Assembly (NCBI GenBank): GCA_965218715.1
Contig: CBDCLY010000036.1
Coordinates: 1 to 31,503, forward strand
Direction of reading: 5' to 3'
DNA length: 31,503 nt
From: CBDCLY01 sp965218715
GTDB taxonomy: Bacteria; Bacteroidota; Bacteroidia; Flavobacteriales_E; Vicingaceae
A model generated the notes under the pieces. The model had not been told where the DNA came from. It saw only the letters and a list, made by a program, of their open reading frames with translations, and did not search any database. The position numbers were made by a program, and so were the translations under genes. Shown here piece after piece: positions 9,828 to 19,244 of the stretch. Position 1 is the stretch's first letter, and every line of letters begins with the position of its first letter.

Positions 9828-10454
9828 GTGAGAGCCCAAGTATTCATTCTTCTTTTTTCTTTTATTTTTAGTGCTTCATCCGCTATTGCGCAAGATTTTC
9901 ATGCGGGTTTCATTGCTGGTGTAAATGCCTCTCAAATAAGTGGAGATGGATATGGAGGATTTGACAAAGCAGGACTTTTACTAGGTGTTTATTCAGAAGT
10001 TAGCCTTAGCCAAGACTTGAAGGCCTTGCTTGAAATCAATTATTCACAAAAAGGCAGCAGAAGGAACCCAAGCACAGATCAGGGAATTACGGAGTTCTTT
10101 CTTTTGAGATTGGATTATGTTGAAATTCCTTTAATGCTGAAGTATCAAAAAAACAAGTTTGAATTTGAGGCTGGAGCATATTATTCTCAATTGGTCAATG
10201 AATACTTGGAGGATGAAAATGGAGAGTTTGAAATTCCAACTAGCTTAAATCAATTTAAGTCATCAGATATTGGAGGGCTAGCTGGGTTAAATTACAACTT
10301 TACAGACCACCTTATAATGAATTGGAGATTTAGCACTTCTTTTCTCCCAGTCCGCGAATATGATAGCGGATCTAGTTTTCTTTTTGATAATGGAATGTTT
10401 CACTCCTACATCAGTATTTCTTTACGTTACGAATTTTACTCCCCAAATGAATAA
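9828..10454 (+). CDS. PorT-like outer-membrane beta-barrel protein
   Basis: The protein has 208 residues and its specific function is unknown. The frame opens with GTG at 9828; no ATG is available that keeps the signal peptide. That signal is hydrophobic and ends ASSAIAQ. The pattern after it (FHAGFIAGVNASQISGDGYG, LLLGVYSEVSL, LKALLEINYSQKGS) is the usual start of the PorT/OmpA-like eight-strand barrel family of Bacteroidota, and it ends with YISISLRYEF. It lies 34 bp after the Omp28-like gene and overlaps the ubiX start by 8 bp, so it is probably part of the same transcript. Confidence 0.8.
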   Translation: MRAQVFILLFSFIFSASSAIAQDFHAGFIAGVNASQISGDGYGGFDKAGLLLGVYSEVSLSQDLKALLEINYSQKGSRRNPSTDQGITEFFLLRLDYVEIPLMLKYQKNKFEFEAGAYYSQLVNEYLEDENGEFEIPTSLNQFKSSDIGGLAGLNYNFTDHLIMNWRFSTSFLPVREYDSGSSFLFDNGMFHSYISISLRYEFYSPNE

Positions 10455-11013
10455 AAAGATTGTTATTGGTATTACGGGTGCTTCAGGATCCATTTATGCA
10501 AAACTGCTTTTAGATACCTTGATGGATTTAAAAGATCAAATTGCTCAAGTTGACATAGTAATGTCTTCCAATGCGAAGGATGTATGGGAGTTTGAATTGC
10601 AGAATAAATCCTACTCAGAATATCCATTTACCATTTATGATAAATCAGATTTCATGGCCCCTTTCGCTTCTGGATCAGCAAAGTATACCGACATGGTAAT
10701 TGTTCCTTGTTCGATGGGAACTATGGGAAGAATTGCCTCAGGAATTTCGAATGATTTGATAAGCAGGGCGGCCGATGTAATGTTAAAGGAAAGAAGAAAT
10801 TTAATTCTACTGGCTAGAGAGACACCATTGAATTTAATTCACATTGAAAACATGCGTTCTATTAGCCTAGCAGGAGGAATTATTTGTCCGGCCAGCCCTT
10901 CCTATTACAGCAGGCCACAAAGCATTGAAGAACTCGCTAAAACTGTGGTGAACCGACTAATTGACTTATTGGATTTAGAACAAGACAGCTACCGTTGGGG
11001 AACGAATAAATAA
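10447..11013 (+). CDS. ubiX: UbiX-family flavin prenyltransferase
   Basis: UbiX makes prenylated FMN from FMN and dimethylallyl phosphate; this is the cofactor of UbiD-type decarboxylases. The start chosen is ATG at 10447, giving MNKKIVIGITGASGSIYAKL, the FMN-binding N-terminus of the family. An upstream ATG in the same frame lies inside the preceding barrel gene and adds only non-homologous sequence. Other signatures are DMVIVPCSMGTMGRIASGIS and LLARETPLNLIHIENM. At 188 residues the length is typical. No ubiD is seen in the window. The 8-bp overlap with the previous gene suggests translational coupling. Confidence 0.95.
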   Translation: MNKKIVIGITGASGSIYAKLLLDTLMDLKDQIAQVDIVMSSNAKDVWEFELQNKSYSEYPFTIYDKSDFMAPFASGSAKYTDMVIVPCSMGTMGRIASGISNDLISRAADVMLKERRNLILLARETPLNLIHIENMRSISLAGGIICPASPSYYSRPQSIEELAKTVVNRLIDLLDLEQDSYRWGTNK

Positions 11014-11103
11014 TTTTTAACATATTGGACTAAAAATTTAGCTCTATCGCTTAAAATTGATTTGATTTTTTTCTTAACTTGAAAAGCTGAAATTCAAGGG
11101 AAT

Positions 11104-11281
11104 ATGTATGAGTTAAGTAAAAAAGTTCTCACCAGAGTGAGCTTTGATAGAGCACTGTTTAAGAAGGAATTAAAGAAGTCTAGAAAGTGGTTGAAACCAA
11201 AAGAATTAACCATGTTAAAGGCCTGGTGCTTGGCAACATTTGGTCATCAATACAAAGATGTTATTCTAGAAGTATTCGAAA

Positions 11282-11292
<11 letters not shown>
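11104..11292 (+). CDS. Conserved 62-residue cytoplasmic protein, unknown function
   Basis: The product is a small basic protein, MYELSKKVLTRVSFDRALFK followed by KELKKSRKWLKPKELTMLKAW and ending ATFGHQYKDVILEVFETIS. I recall similar short proteins across Flavobacteria, with the pattern W-x-K-P-x-E-L-x-x-L-K-x-W-C and FGHxY, but no function. It has no signal peptide and looks mostly helical. It lies 90 bp after ubiX, and its end overlaps the convergent queG stop by 11 bp. It may be transcribed with ubiX or alone. Confidence 0.7.
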
Positions 11293-12207
<915 letters not shown>

Positions 12208-12211
<4 letters not shown>

Positions 12212-13254
12212 TCTGAGAACAATGTTCCATCATTTCGATGATTTACTCTACCCAAATGCTTATAAGCTCGATCGGTAGCTTCTCTTCCTCTAGGGGTTCT
12301 GGTGATGAACCCTTCTTTAATTAAGAAAGGCTCATACACCTCTTCAATGGTGCCAGCTTGTTCGCCAACCGCAGTGGCAATGGTTGTTAAACCAACAGGG
12401 CCACCCTTAAATTTGTCAATAATGGTAACTAAAACCCGATTATCCATTTCGTCAAGACCGTGCCTGTCAACATTTAATGCACCTAAAGCGAAATTGGCAA
12501 TTTTTAGGTCGATTGAGCCGTCTCCCTTTATTTGGGCAAAATCTCGAACTCTTCTTAAAAGGGAATTTACAATTCTAGGTGTGCCCCTACTCCTACCTGC
12601 TATTTCGATAGCAGCATCATCAAAAATTTCAATGTTCAAAATGCCTGCTGAACGATTGACAATGTTTTTTAGGAGGTCCTTATCGTAATACTCAAGCCTA
12701 GCATTTATTCCAAATCGAGCCCTAAGAGGTGCGGTAAGCAAACCTGCTCTTGTAGTTGCACCGATTAGAGTAAATGGATTTAGTTTAATTTGAACACTTC
12801 TAGCATTAGGACCGGAATCGATCATGATGTCGATCTTGTAATCCTCCATGGCAGAATACAAATACTCCTCAACAATAGGGCTTAATCTGTGAATTTCATC
12901 AATGAATAAAACGTCCCCTTCTTCTAAATTGGTAAGTAAACCTGCTAGGTCTGCTGGTTTCTCTAAAACAGGCCCTGAGGTAACTCTAAAACCAGATTCC
13001 AATTCATTGGCAATAATATTAGCTAAAGTTGTTTTACCTAAACCAGGAGGACCATTCAATAAAACATGATCCAGGGCCTCGCCTCTTTGGGAAGCAGCTT
13101 GAACGAAAATTTTTAGGTTTTCAACCACTTTCGCCTGACCAGTAAAGTCCTCAAAACTCATTGGCCTTAAGGCTTTCTCGAGCTCTAGCTCTTCTGGCTG
13201 AAAGGATCCTAAATTAGGGTCTAAATTATCGTTCATGTCTTTTTTCTCCTCCAT
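12208..13254 (-). CDS. ruvB: Holliday junction DNA helicase RuvB
   Basis: RuvB is the hexameric AAA+ motor that drives branch migration with RuvA. The 348 residues carry Walker A GPPGLGKTTLAN (68-79), Walker B VLFIDEIHRL (DEIH at 119-122), sensor 1 TLIGATTRAGLL, and the C-terminal winged-helix domain with GGPVGLTTIATAVGE and GFITRTPRGREATDRAY. The N-terminus has the expected LRPMSFEDFTGQ. It is the first gene of a ruvB-queG pair. The frame is clean. Confidence 0.97.
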
Positions 13255-13264
13255 TCAAAGCTAA

Positions 13265-13930
13265 CTAATTCCTAGCTTTAATGTCTTGATATAAGTCTTG
13301 AAAATAGATTTTCATTTTAAATAAATAAACCGGTGAAGTAAATTTCTCATCCAACTGATTATTCCCACGAATCATTAAACGATATCCTATTCCCATCCCT
13401 ACTCCTATGTATGGCAACAACCTATATTGAAAAGTAATTGCAGGCTCGTAAGAATAAACTGTTTTTTGTCTAAGTCTAATTTTATCGGGTTGGGCAATTT
13501 GGTAATAGGAAGTTCCAAAGCCAAATTGAACTGGGATGGCTAGCTCCCATTTCTTATCGCTATAAAAACCATATTCTATGTAAGGGGAAAAGTAGCGGTA
13601 ATTCAATTCTCCAATCACCACATTTCCTTCGTAATTGATGTTCTTGTTTTTCAACTTAGACCACAACCAATTGTATCCAATTCCAAAGCTGAGTTTATTA
13701 TCGTATTGGAAACCTATTTTAAACCCAACAACTCTAACTCCAGTTTGATTGATAAAGGAATTTCGAGAGTCTAATCTAACATCTAACTTGGGTTTACTTT
13801 TAACCGCTTCTTTCAATTCATTTTCGAAGTGTTGCGCACTAAGATTAAATTGAATAAGGCAAATGGCGGCAACTAGGGTTAGAACATTGGGTAATGCGGA
13901 AAAAAAAATGTCCTTACAGTGTAAGGACAT
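13265..13930 (-). CDS. Predicted outer-membrane beta-barrel protein
   Basis: No specific function is recognised. The ATG at 13930 gives about 221 residues with a hydrophobic signal ending CLIQFNLSAQ; an alternative in-frame ATG at 13966 would overlap the end of coxA and give a less plausible N-terminus. The body is strand-rich with aromatic repeats (VVGFKIGFQYDNKLSFGIGY, YFSPYIEYGFY, YIGVGMGIGYRLMI), typical of small Bacteroidota barrels. The start codon and first codons lie inside the coxA terminator hairpin, so either translation starts in a structured leader or the true start is hidden by an error. It is co-directional with the respiratory operon but separated by the terminator. Confidence 0.7.
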   Translation of the reverse strand: MSLHCKDIFFSALPNVLTLVAAICLIQFNLSAQHFENELKEAVKSKPKLDVRLDSRNSFINQTGVRVVGFKIGFQYDNKLSFGIGYNWLWSKLKNKNINYEGNVVIGELNYRYFSPYIEYGFYSDKKWELAIPVQFGFGTSYYQIAQPDKIRLRQKTVYSYEPAITFQYRLLPYIGVGMGIGYRLMIRGNNQLDEKFTSPVYLFKMKIYFQDLYQDIKARN

Positions 13931-13933
13931 TTT
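13900..13933 (-). terminator. Rho-independent terminator after coxA
   Basis: The arms AAAATGTCCTTACA (13905-13918) and TGTAAGGACATTTT (13920-13933) are perfectly complementary around one base. On the minus strand the stem is followed by a run of nine T (A at 13900-13908). It begins about 10 bp beyond the coxA stop and closes the long act-cox transcript. It overlaps the start of the next gene. Confidence 0.88.
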
Positions 13934-13943
13934 AGTTTGTTTT

Positions 13944-15725
13944 TTAATGACCTTGATCACTTTCATTTTCTCCTAAAGGAACATTCTGAGGGATAAAGTC
14001 GTCTCCACCGATGAAATCACCGTTCTCATCTACTTTACTGTAATCATAAGACCATCTGTATACCTCTGGAATTTCTCCTGGCCAGTTTCCATGTAAATGC
14101 TCAACTGGTGCAGTCCATTCTAATGTGGTGGACTTCCAAGGGTTTTGTGGCGCCTTTGGACCTTTAAAAATGCTATACAATACATTGAATAAGAATACCC
14201 CTTGAGCTGCCGCAGCAAGAATTGCGAAAATGGTCACAATTTCATTGATGTCAACTAAATTATCAAACATTGGGAATTCAGTATTTGCGTAATACCTTCT
14301 TGGAACTCCAGCGAGGCCTAAGAAGTGCATTGGGAAGAAAATACCATATGCAGAAACAATGGTTGCCCAGAAATGAATGAATCCCAATTGCTTATTCATC
14401 ATTTTTCCGAACAGTTTAGGGAACCAGTGGTAAATACCACAAATCATCCCGAAGGTTCCTGATAGTCCCATTACAATGTGGAAGTGTCCAACAACAAAAT
14501 AGGTATCGTGAATATTAATATCCAATGCAGAATCTCCTAATATAATTCCTGTTAAGCCTCCTGTAATAAATGTTGAAACCAAACCAATTGCAAATAACAT
14601 TGCTGGTGTAAATCGAATGTTTCCTTTCCACAAAGTAGTTAGGTAGTTAAATACCTTAACCGCTGATGGAATCGCTACTAGAAGGGTTGTAAAGGTAAAT
14701 ACAGCTCCTAAGAATGGATTCATTCCTGTAATGAACATGTGATGCCCCCAAACTAGGAAAGAAATGAATGCAATGGCTAAAATAGAACCAATCATTGCAC
14801 GATATCCAAAAATTGGCTTTCTAGAATTGGTTGCAACCACTTCAGAAGTAATTCCCAATGCAGGCAATAGAATAATGTATACCTCTGGATGACCTAAGAA
14901 CCAGAAAAGGTGTTCAAATAGAATTGGGCTACCACCATCAACCTCAAGCGCTTTACCAGCGATGTAAATATCAGATAAGTAGAAACTAGTTCCAAAGCTT
15001 CTGTCAAACATCAATAACAATACAGCAGAGAACAATACTGGAAATGATAACACACCAAGAACTGCAGTAATTAAAAATGCCCAAATGGTTAAAGGCATTC
15101 TAGTCATGGTCATTCCTTTTGTTCTAAGGTTAAATACGGTTACGATATAATTCAAACTACCCAACAAGGAGGAGACAATAAACAATGCCATAGAAACAAT
15201 CCACAATGTCATTCCTAAACCTGAACCTGGAATGGCCTCAGGCAATGCACTTAAGGGAGGATAAATGGTCCAACCACCAGATGCCGGTCCGCCTTCTACG
15301 AAGATAGAAACTACCATCACACAGCTAGAAAGGAAAAAGAACCAATAGGAAAGCATGTTCATGAAACCAGATGCCATATCACGCGCTCCTAATTGCAGTG
15401 GAATTAATAAGTTACTAAAGGTACCACTCAGGCCAGCTGTAAGTAAAAAGAAGACCATGATGGTTCCATGAAGGGTAACCAATGCAAGGTATTTGTCTGG
15501 GGTTAAAACTCCATCTGGAGCCCAATTTCCCATGATGGTTTCCAAAATTGGAAAACTTTCTCCTGGGTATCCCAATTGAAGTCTAAAGAAAGTTGACATT
15601 AACATTCCAACAAGTCCCATAAATGAACCTGTAATAAAGAATTGCTTAGCAATCATCTTATGGTCAGTACTAAATATGTACTTGAACAAGAAGTCGTTAT
15701 CGTGATGATGAGCGTTTGCTGACAT
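13944..15725 (-). CDS. coxA: Cytochrome c oxidase subunit I
   Basis: This is the heme-copper catalytic subunit that reduces oxygen to water and pumps protons. The 593 residues hold about twelve membrane segments. Signatures are WFLGHPEVYIILLPALG (CuB His and the cross-linked Tyr; the Glu in HPEVY marks an A1-type oxidase), WGHHMFITGMNP (CuB His pair) and HDTYFVVGHFHIVMG (heme ligands). The start MSANAHHHDNDFLFKYIFST is usual in Bacteroidota. It lies 25 bp after coxB and ends the act-cox operon. Subunit III is not present in the window. Confidence 0.97.
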   Translation of the reverse strand: MSANAHHHDNDFLFKYIFSTDHKMIAKQFFITGSFMGLVGMLMSTFFRLQLGYPGESFPILETIMGNWAPDGVLTPDKYLALVTLHGTIMVFFLLTAGLSGTFSNLLIPLQLGARDMASGFMNMLSYWFFFLSSCVMVVSIFVEGGPASGGWTIYPPLSALPEAIPGSGLGMTLWIVSMALFIVSSLLGSLNYIVTVFNLRTKGMTMTRMPLTIWAFLITAVLGVLSFPVLFSAVLLLMFDRSFGTSFYLSDIYIAGKALEVDGGSPILFEHLFWFLGHPEVYIILLPALGITSEVVATNSRKPIFGYRAMIGSILAIAFISFLVWGHHMFITGMNPFLGAVFTFTTLLVAIPSAVKVFNYLTTLWKGNIRFTPAMLFAIGLVSTFITGGLTGIILGDSALDINIHDTYFVVGHFHIVMGLSGTFGMICGIYHWFPKLFGKMMNKQLGFIHFWATIVSAYGIFFPMHFLGLAGVPRRYYANTEFPMFDNLVDINEIVTIFAILAAAAQGVFLFNVLYSIFKGPKAPQNPWKSTTLEWTAPVEHLHGNWPGEIPEVYRWSYDYSKVDENGDFIGGDDFIPQNVPLGENESDQGH

Positions 15726-15750
15726 TATGCTAATTTTTTCGTTTTATTAA

Positions 15751-16818
15751 TTATATCGTTTCTGTTTCTGCCTCTACTTCTTCAGCAGCAGCTTCATTCT
15801 CTTCTGTAATTTCTTCAATTACTTCTGGGCTTTCTACATTTCCTTCAACAGCTAAGAAATCATTTTGCTCGGCTAACCAAGCATTGTAGTCTTCTTCGCT
15901 TTCAACAATGATTTCCATTTTCATGTTGTAATGTGCGGCTCCACAAATTTTATTACACAACAGATAGTAGGTAAATTCAGGATCTCCTGTTAGTTCCTTC
16001 ATCTCTTCTGTTGTCTTGTTTGGAACAAAATTGAACATGGTAACCATTCCAGGAACACAGTTCATTTGAGCTCTAAAGTGTGGCATGTAAGCACTATGAA
16101 TAACATCTTGCGCTCTAAAGTAGAATTGAACTGGTCTATTCACTGGCAAATGAAACTCAGCTTTCACGTATTTATCGTCCCAAGAGTTTTCATCAGCTGA
16201 ATCTAGTCCCAACATGTTTAATCCTCCGATGAATCGAACATCAGCCTCTCCAAATTTTCCATCTGCTCCTGGATATCTAGCCGTCCAGTCGAACTGTCTA
16301 GCATACAATTCAATTTCAACAGGATTTTCATCTGCCGAAACAGGTTCCATTACGTCATTCCAGATGCTTAATCCATAAAGAATAAGAATCAATAGGACTA
16401 AAGCAGGAATGGTAGTCCAAACCATTTCCAATTTTGTACTGTGGGCAAAAAATTGAGCCTTACGGTTTTTATCGTATGCGTATTTCCAAGCAAAGTAGAA
16501 TAGAAGAATATGAGTAATGATAAACACTGGGATAATTATGATCCAAGTGGTATTCATTAATGCATCGATAATGATCCCATGGTCAGATGCAGATTCTGGC
16601 AACATGAGGTCGCCCCATTTCACTATTTGCCAAATGATAAATGCAAAATAAGCTACTAAGAATACAGGCATCAAACGGGCTTGTGTTCTATTGTCGCGGT
16701 CAGTTACTTGATAGGTGTTTTCACCTTTAGTATTGCTGGCCAATTCCAATACCTGAATCAGCTTGGAAACGGCAATGATTCCAAGTACTACAGCAATTAT
16801 GATTAACAAATCCAACAT
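15751..16818 (-). CDS. coxB: Cytochrome c oxidase subunit II
   Basis: Subunit II receives electrons at the CuA centre and passes them to subunit I. The 355 residues contain four predicted membrane segments (about 1-20, 50-67, 91-111 and 132-152), more than the classical two, as is common in Bacteroidota. The cupredoxin domain has H241 in DVIHSAYMPHF and the CuA motif CNKICGAAHYNM (C288, C292, H296, M299). The C-terminus has an acidic tail rich in Glu and lacks a heme c domain, so it is not a caa3-type fusion; an external cytochrome or ActE must deliver electrons (inference). It lies 15 bp after actF. Confidence 0.96.
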   Translation of the reverse strand: MLDLLIIIAVVLGIIAVSKLIQVLELASNTKGENTYQVTDRDNRTQARLMPVFLVAYFAFIIWQIVKWGDLMLPESASDHGIIIDALMNTTWIIIIPVFIITHILLFYFAWKYAYDKNRKAQFFAHSTKLEMVWTTIPALVLLILILYGLSIWNDVMEPVSADENPVEIELYARQFDWTARYPGADGKFGEADVRFIGGLNMLGLDSADENSWDDKYVKAEFHLPVNRPVQFYFRAQDVIHSAYMPHFRAQMNCVPGMVTMFNFVPNKTTEEMKELTGDPEFTYYLLCNKICGAAHYNMKMEIIVESEEDYNAWLAEQNDFLAVEGNVESPEVIEEITEENEAAAEEVEAETETI

Positions 16819-16832
16819 GTTATCTCTTCTTT

Positions 16833-18044
16833 TTAGATATGTAAATGTTTACTTTCTTCCAAGAACGGATGTTTTTCAACAGTTAATGGAGCTTTAGTAA
16901 ATGAATTAAAAACGGTGTAAAGAAACAATCCTAGGAACCCTAAGAACATTCCAATTTCCATAAAACCAAATTCTAAGTGGCCAAGGCTTCCTGGCGTAAT
17001 CATCATGAATACGTCTAACCAGTGGCCAATAAATATGATACAACCTACTACGATTAAGTATCCAATCGATCTTTTTGCATCCCTTGACATTAAAATGATC
17101 ATTGGGAATAAGAAGTTCACAAAGAAAATTCCAAAGAACAAACCTCTATAATGCTCAATTCTAGTGATGTAATAAGTTACTTCTTCTGGAATGTTTGAAT
17201 ACCAAATCAACATGAATTGAGAGAACCATAAGTAAGTCCACAAAAAGCTAATGGCAAACATCCACTTACCAACATCTTGCAAATGACTATCATTTACATT
17301 TGGTAAAAATCCTTTACCTCTTAGATAAATGGTAATCAATACCAAGAAAATCATGGCACTAACCCAAATCCCTGAGAATACATACCATCCAAATAAAGTT
17401 GAGAACCAGTGAGTATCAATAGACATGATCCAATCCCAAGATGCAGTTGAAGAAGTAAATGCAAAAAACACTAAAAAGATGGCTGCATAAGTCATGTTTT
17501 TAAAGTGAATTTTTGAACCACCTTCACTATCTTCTTGAAGAGAACGCTTTCTAAACAATCTTGCGAAATAGCACCAAACTCCTAAATAAACTAAGGTTCT
17601 AATCCAAAAGAAAGGTTGATTTAGGTAGGCTGCTTTACCAGCAATAATTGAATCAAATTCAGGATTTAAACTTCCATCTTCTAAGAATTCAATGAATACC
17701 ATTGGATCCATCCAGTGATAGATGTGGTGCAGGTGTAGACTTCCAGCCGCAAAGAAAACAATCAAAATGCCTGCTCCTACAAAAATAAATTGAGTAACTC
17801 CTTCAATCACACGTTTTAAAACAACCATGTAACTTGCTTCAGTAGCATACTGCAATGCAAGAAAGAAAAGCGCTCCTAAACTAATTCCAAAAAAGAAGAA
17901 GCCATTCACAAAAATATTAGCCCAAAATCTATCGTGGTGATCAGGATGACCAAAGTATCCGCTAATTGCTGCAATTAGTCCGATTGCCATTAAGACAATG
18001 AACGTAATCTTTGCTTTTTTACTAAAAATAAATTCCATCTTCAA
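16833..18044 (-). CDS. actF: Alternative Complex III subunit ActF (NrfD-like membrane protein)
   Basis: ActF is an integral membrane subunit of Alternative Complex III, related to NrfD/PsrC and to ActC, and contributes to the quinol-oxidising membrane part. The 403 residues contain about ten hydrophobic segments. Features include FGHPDHHDRFWANIFVNGFF near the N-terminus, SWDWIMSIDTHWFSTLFGWY and LLWTYLWFSQFMLIWYSNIP-like text in the middle, matching my knowledge of the family. It lies 10 bp after actE and precedes coxB, the order normally seen in Bacteroidota. Confidence 0.94.
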   Translation of the reverse strand: MKMEFIFSKKAKITFIVLMAIGLIAAISGYFGHPDHHDRFWANIFVNGFFFFGISLGALFFLALQYATEASYMVVLKRVIEGVTQFIFVGAGILIVFFAAGSLHLHHIYHWMDPMVFIEFLEDGSLNPEFDSIIAGKAAYLNQPFFWIRTLVYLGVWCYFARLFRKRSLQEDSEGGSKIHFKNMTYAAIFLVFFAFTSSTASWDWIMSIDTHWFSTLFGWYVFSGIWVSAMIFLVLITIYLRGKGFLPNVNDSHLQDVGKWMFAISFLWTYLWFSQFMLIWYSNIPEEVTYYITRIEHYRGLFFGIFFVNFLFPMIILMSRDAKRSIGYLIVVGCIIFIGHWLDVFMMITPGSLGHLEFGFMEIGMFLGFLGLFLYTVFNSFTKAPLTVEKHPFLEESKHLHI

Positions 18045-18054
18045 CTATTTTTGA

Positions 18055-18693
18055 CTAATTCTGGTTAGTAGTATCATTCATTTCAACTGGTGCCTCAGCA
18101 CTAGCTAAAGGATCATTTCCTTGCAGTGTTTGCACATACGCAACAATTTTCCAACGATCATTTTCTCTAATAAGACTTGAGTGTGGACCCATTGCATTTA
18201 AACCATACATGATGGTATGATAAATATGGCCTTCACTTAAATCTTTCATCGCTCTATTGCCTCTTCTATTTGGAGTTGCATCACTATAGGAAGGAACTGC
18301 GCCGTAAATTGCATTTTGAATGCTTCCTTCACCTGCCCCTTTCTTTCCATGACAATGGGCACAAAAAGAAGTATAAAGTACTTTCCCTTCAGCAATGGAC
18401 TTTTCAGTTAAGTTGATCGCTGATTTTAAATTGGCACCAGCCAGTTCATACCCTTCGTTGCTATTTTCGTAAGCATAAGGCTTATAACCTCGTGGAATAC
18501 TATTTTCAGGTGCTTGTCTAGAAGTAGATGAATCCGGAAATTCATAATCTACATAGGCCTCAATTGCTGGCGAGCGATACATGTCGGGCATGTACTCAAC
18601 TCCTGGGCTTAATGGATCATTACATGCCAAAAGACCAAAGGAGATAAGGGCAGCAATAAGAACCGTTTTTCGATGTAAGCTAACTATTTTCAT
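18055..18693 (-). CDS. actE: Alternative Complex III subunit ActE (lipoprotein monoheme cytochrome c)
   Basis: ActE is the periplasmic mono-heme cytochrome subunit that passes electrons out of Alternative Complex III. The 212 residues start with a lipoprotein signal (lipobox FGLLAC, C24). One heme c motif CAHCH lies at 111-115, and a likely axial Met lies in YGLNAMGPHSS. The segment EYMPDMYRSPAIEAYVDY is typical of the family in Bacteroidota. It lies 15 bp after actD. Confidence 0.95.
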   Translation of the reverse strand: MKIVSLHRKTVLIAALISFGLLACNDPLSPGVEYMPDMYRSPAIEAYVDYEFPDSSTSRQAPENSIPRGYKPYAYENSNEGYELAGANLKSAINLTEKSIAEGKVLYTSFCAHCHGKKGAGEGSIQNAIYGAVPSYSDATPNRRGNRAMKDLSEGHIYHTIMYGLNAMGPHSSLIRENDRWKIVAYVQTLQGNDPLASAEAPVEMNDTTNQN

Positions 18694-18708
18694 CTTTTGT
18701 ATCTGCTT

Positions 18709-19233
18709 TTAGCGTTCTTCAATATTAATAGTACCCGTTTCTTGTAGATGCTTTGCTAAATCATCTGCACTCATCCCATTATCATGTGGATGAATTTCCA
18801 TAACAAAACGATCATTGGTAGTTTCTGGGTAGGGGTTTCTTGCCTTTACTCCTGGTAAAGTCCAATTTCGAATGAAATAAGTCAATGCCATTCCATGAGC
18901 GGCTAACAAAACAGTAAATTCAAAGGTAATTGGGACAAAGGCTGGAATGTTTTGGTAAAAGAACTCATTTGGTTTTCCACCAATATTCATTGGCCAATCA
19001 GCCACCATGAAATAGTACATTCCAGATAAGGCCAAGGTTAATCCAGTTAAGCCATACAAGAAAGCACAAATTGCTAAGCGAGTTTGTTTTACACCAATTA
19101 CAGGGTCAATTCCGTGAATTGGAAAAGGAGAAAACACATCTCTAATATAAATGCCTTTTGCTACTAATTTTTTAGCGCCTTCCAAGAGTACTTGGTCGTC
19201 GTCGTAAGTTGCGTATATCACTTTATCTGCCAT
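18709..19233 (-). CDS. actD: Alternative Complex III subunit ActD (DUF3341)
   Basis: ActD is a two-helix membrane subunit without cofactors. The 174 residues match DUF3341: the N-terminal soluble part has IYATYDDDQVLLEGAKKLVA and FSPFPIHGIDPVIGV, followed by two membrane segments (about 51-73 and 97-118). It lies 11 bp after actC in the operon. Confidence 0.94.
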   Translation of the reverse strand: MADKVIYATYDDDQVLLEGAKKLVAKGIYIRDVFSPFPIHGIDPVIGVKQTRLAICAFLYGLTGLTLALSGMYYFMVADWPMNIGGKPNEFFYQNIPAFVPITFEFTVLLAAHGMALTYFIRNWTLPGVKARNPYPETTNDRFVMEIHPHDNGMSADDLAKHLQETGTINIEER

Positions 19234-19244
19234 TTCTAATAAGA

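Noticed and set aside
10360..10446. Longer N-terminus for UbiX
   Set aside because: The extra 29 codons lie in the barrel gene in another frame and precede the conserved FMN-binding start at 10447.
12302..12688. Plus-strand open frame of 128 codons opposite ruvB
   Set aside because: It is the antisense shadow of a well-conserved gene, with no export signal, motif or promoter of its own.
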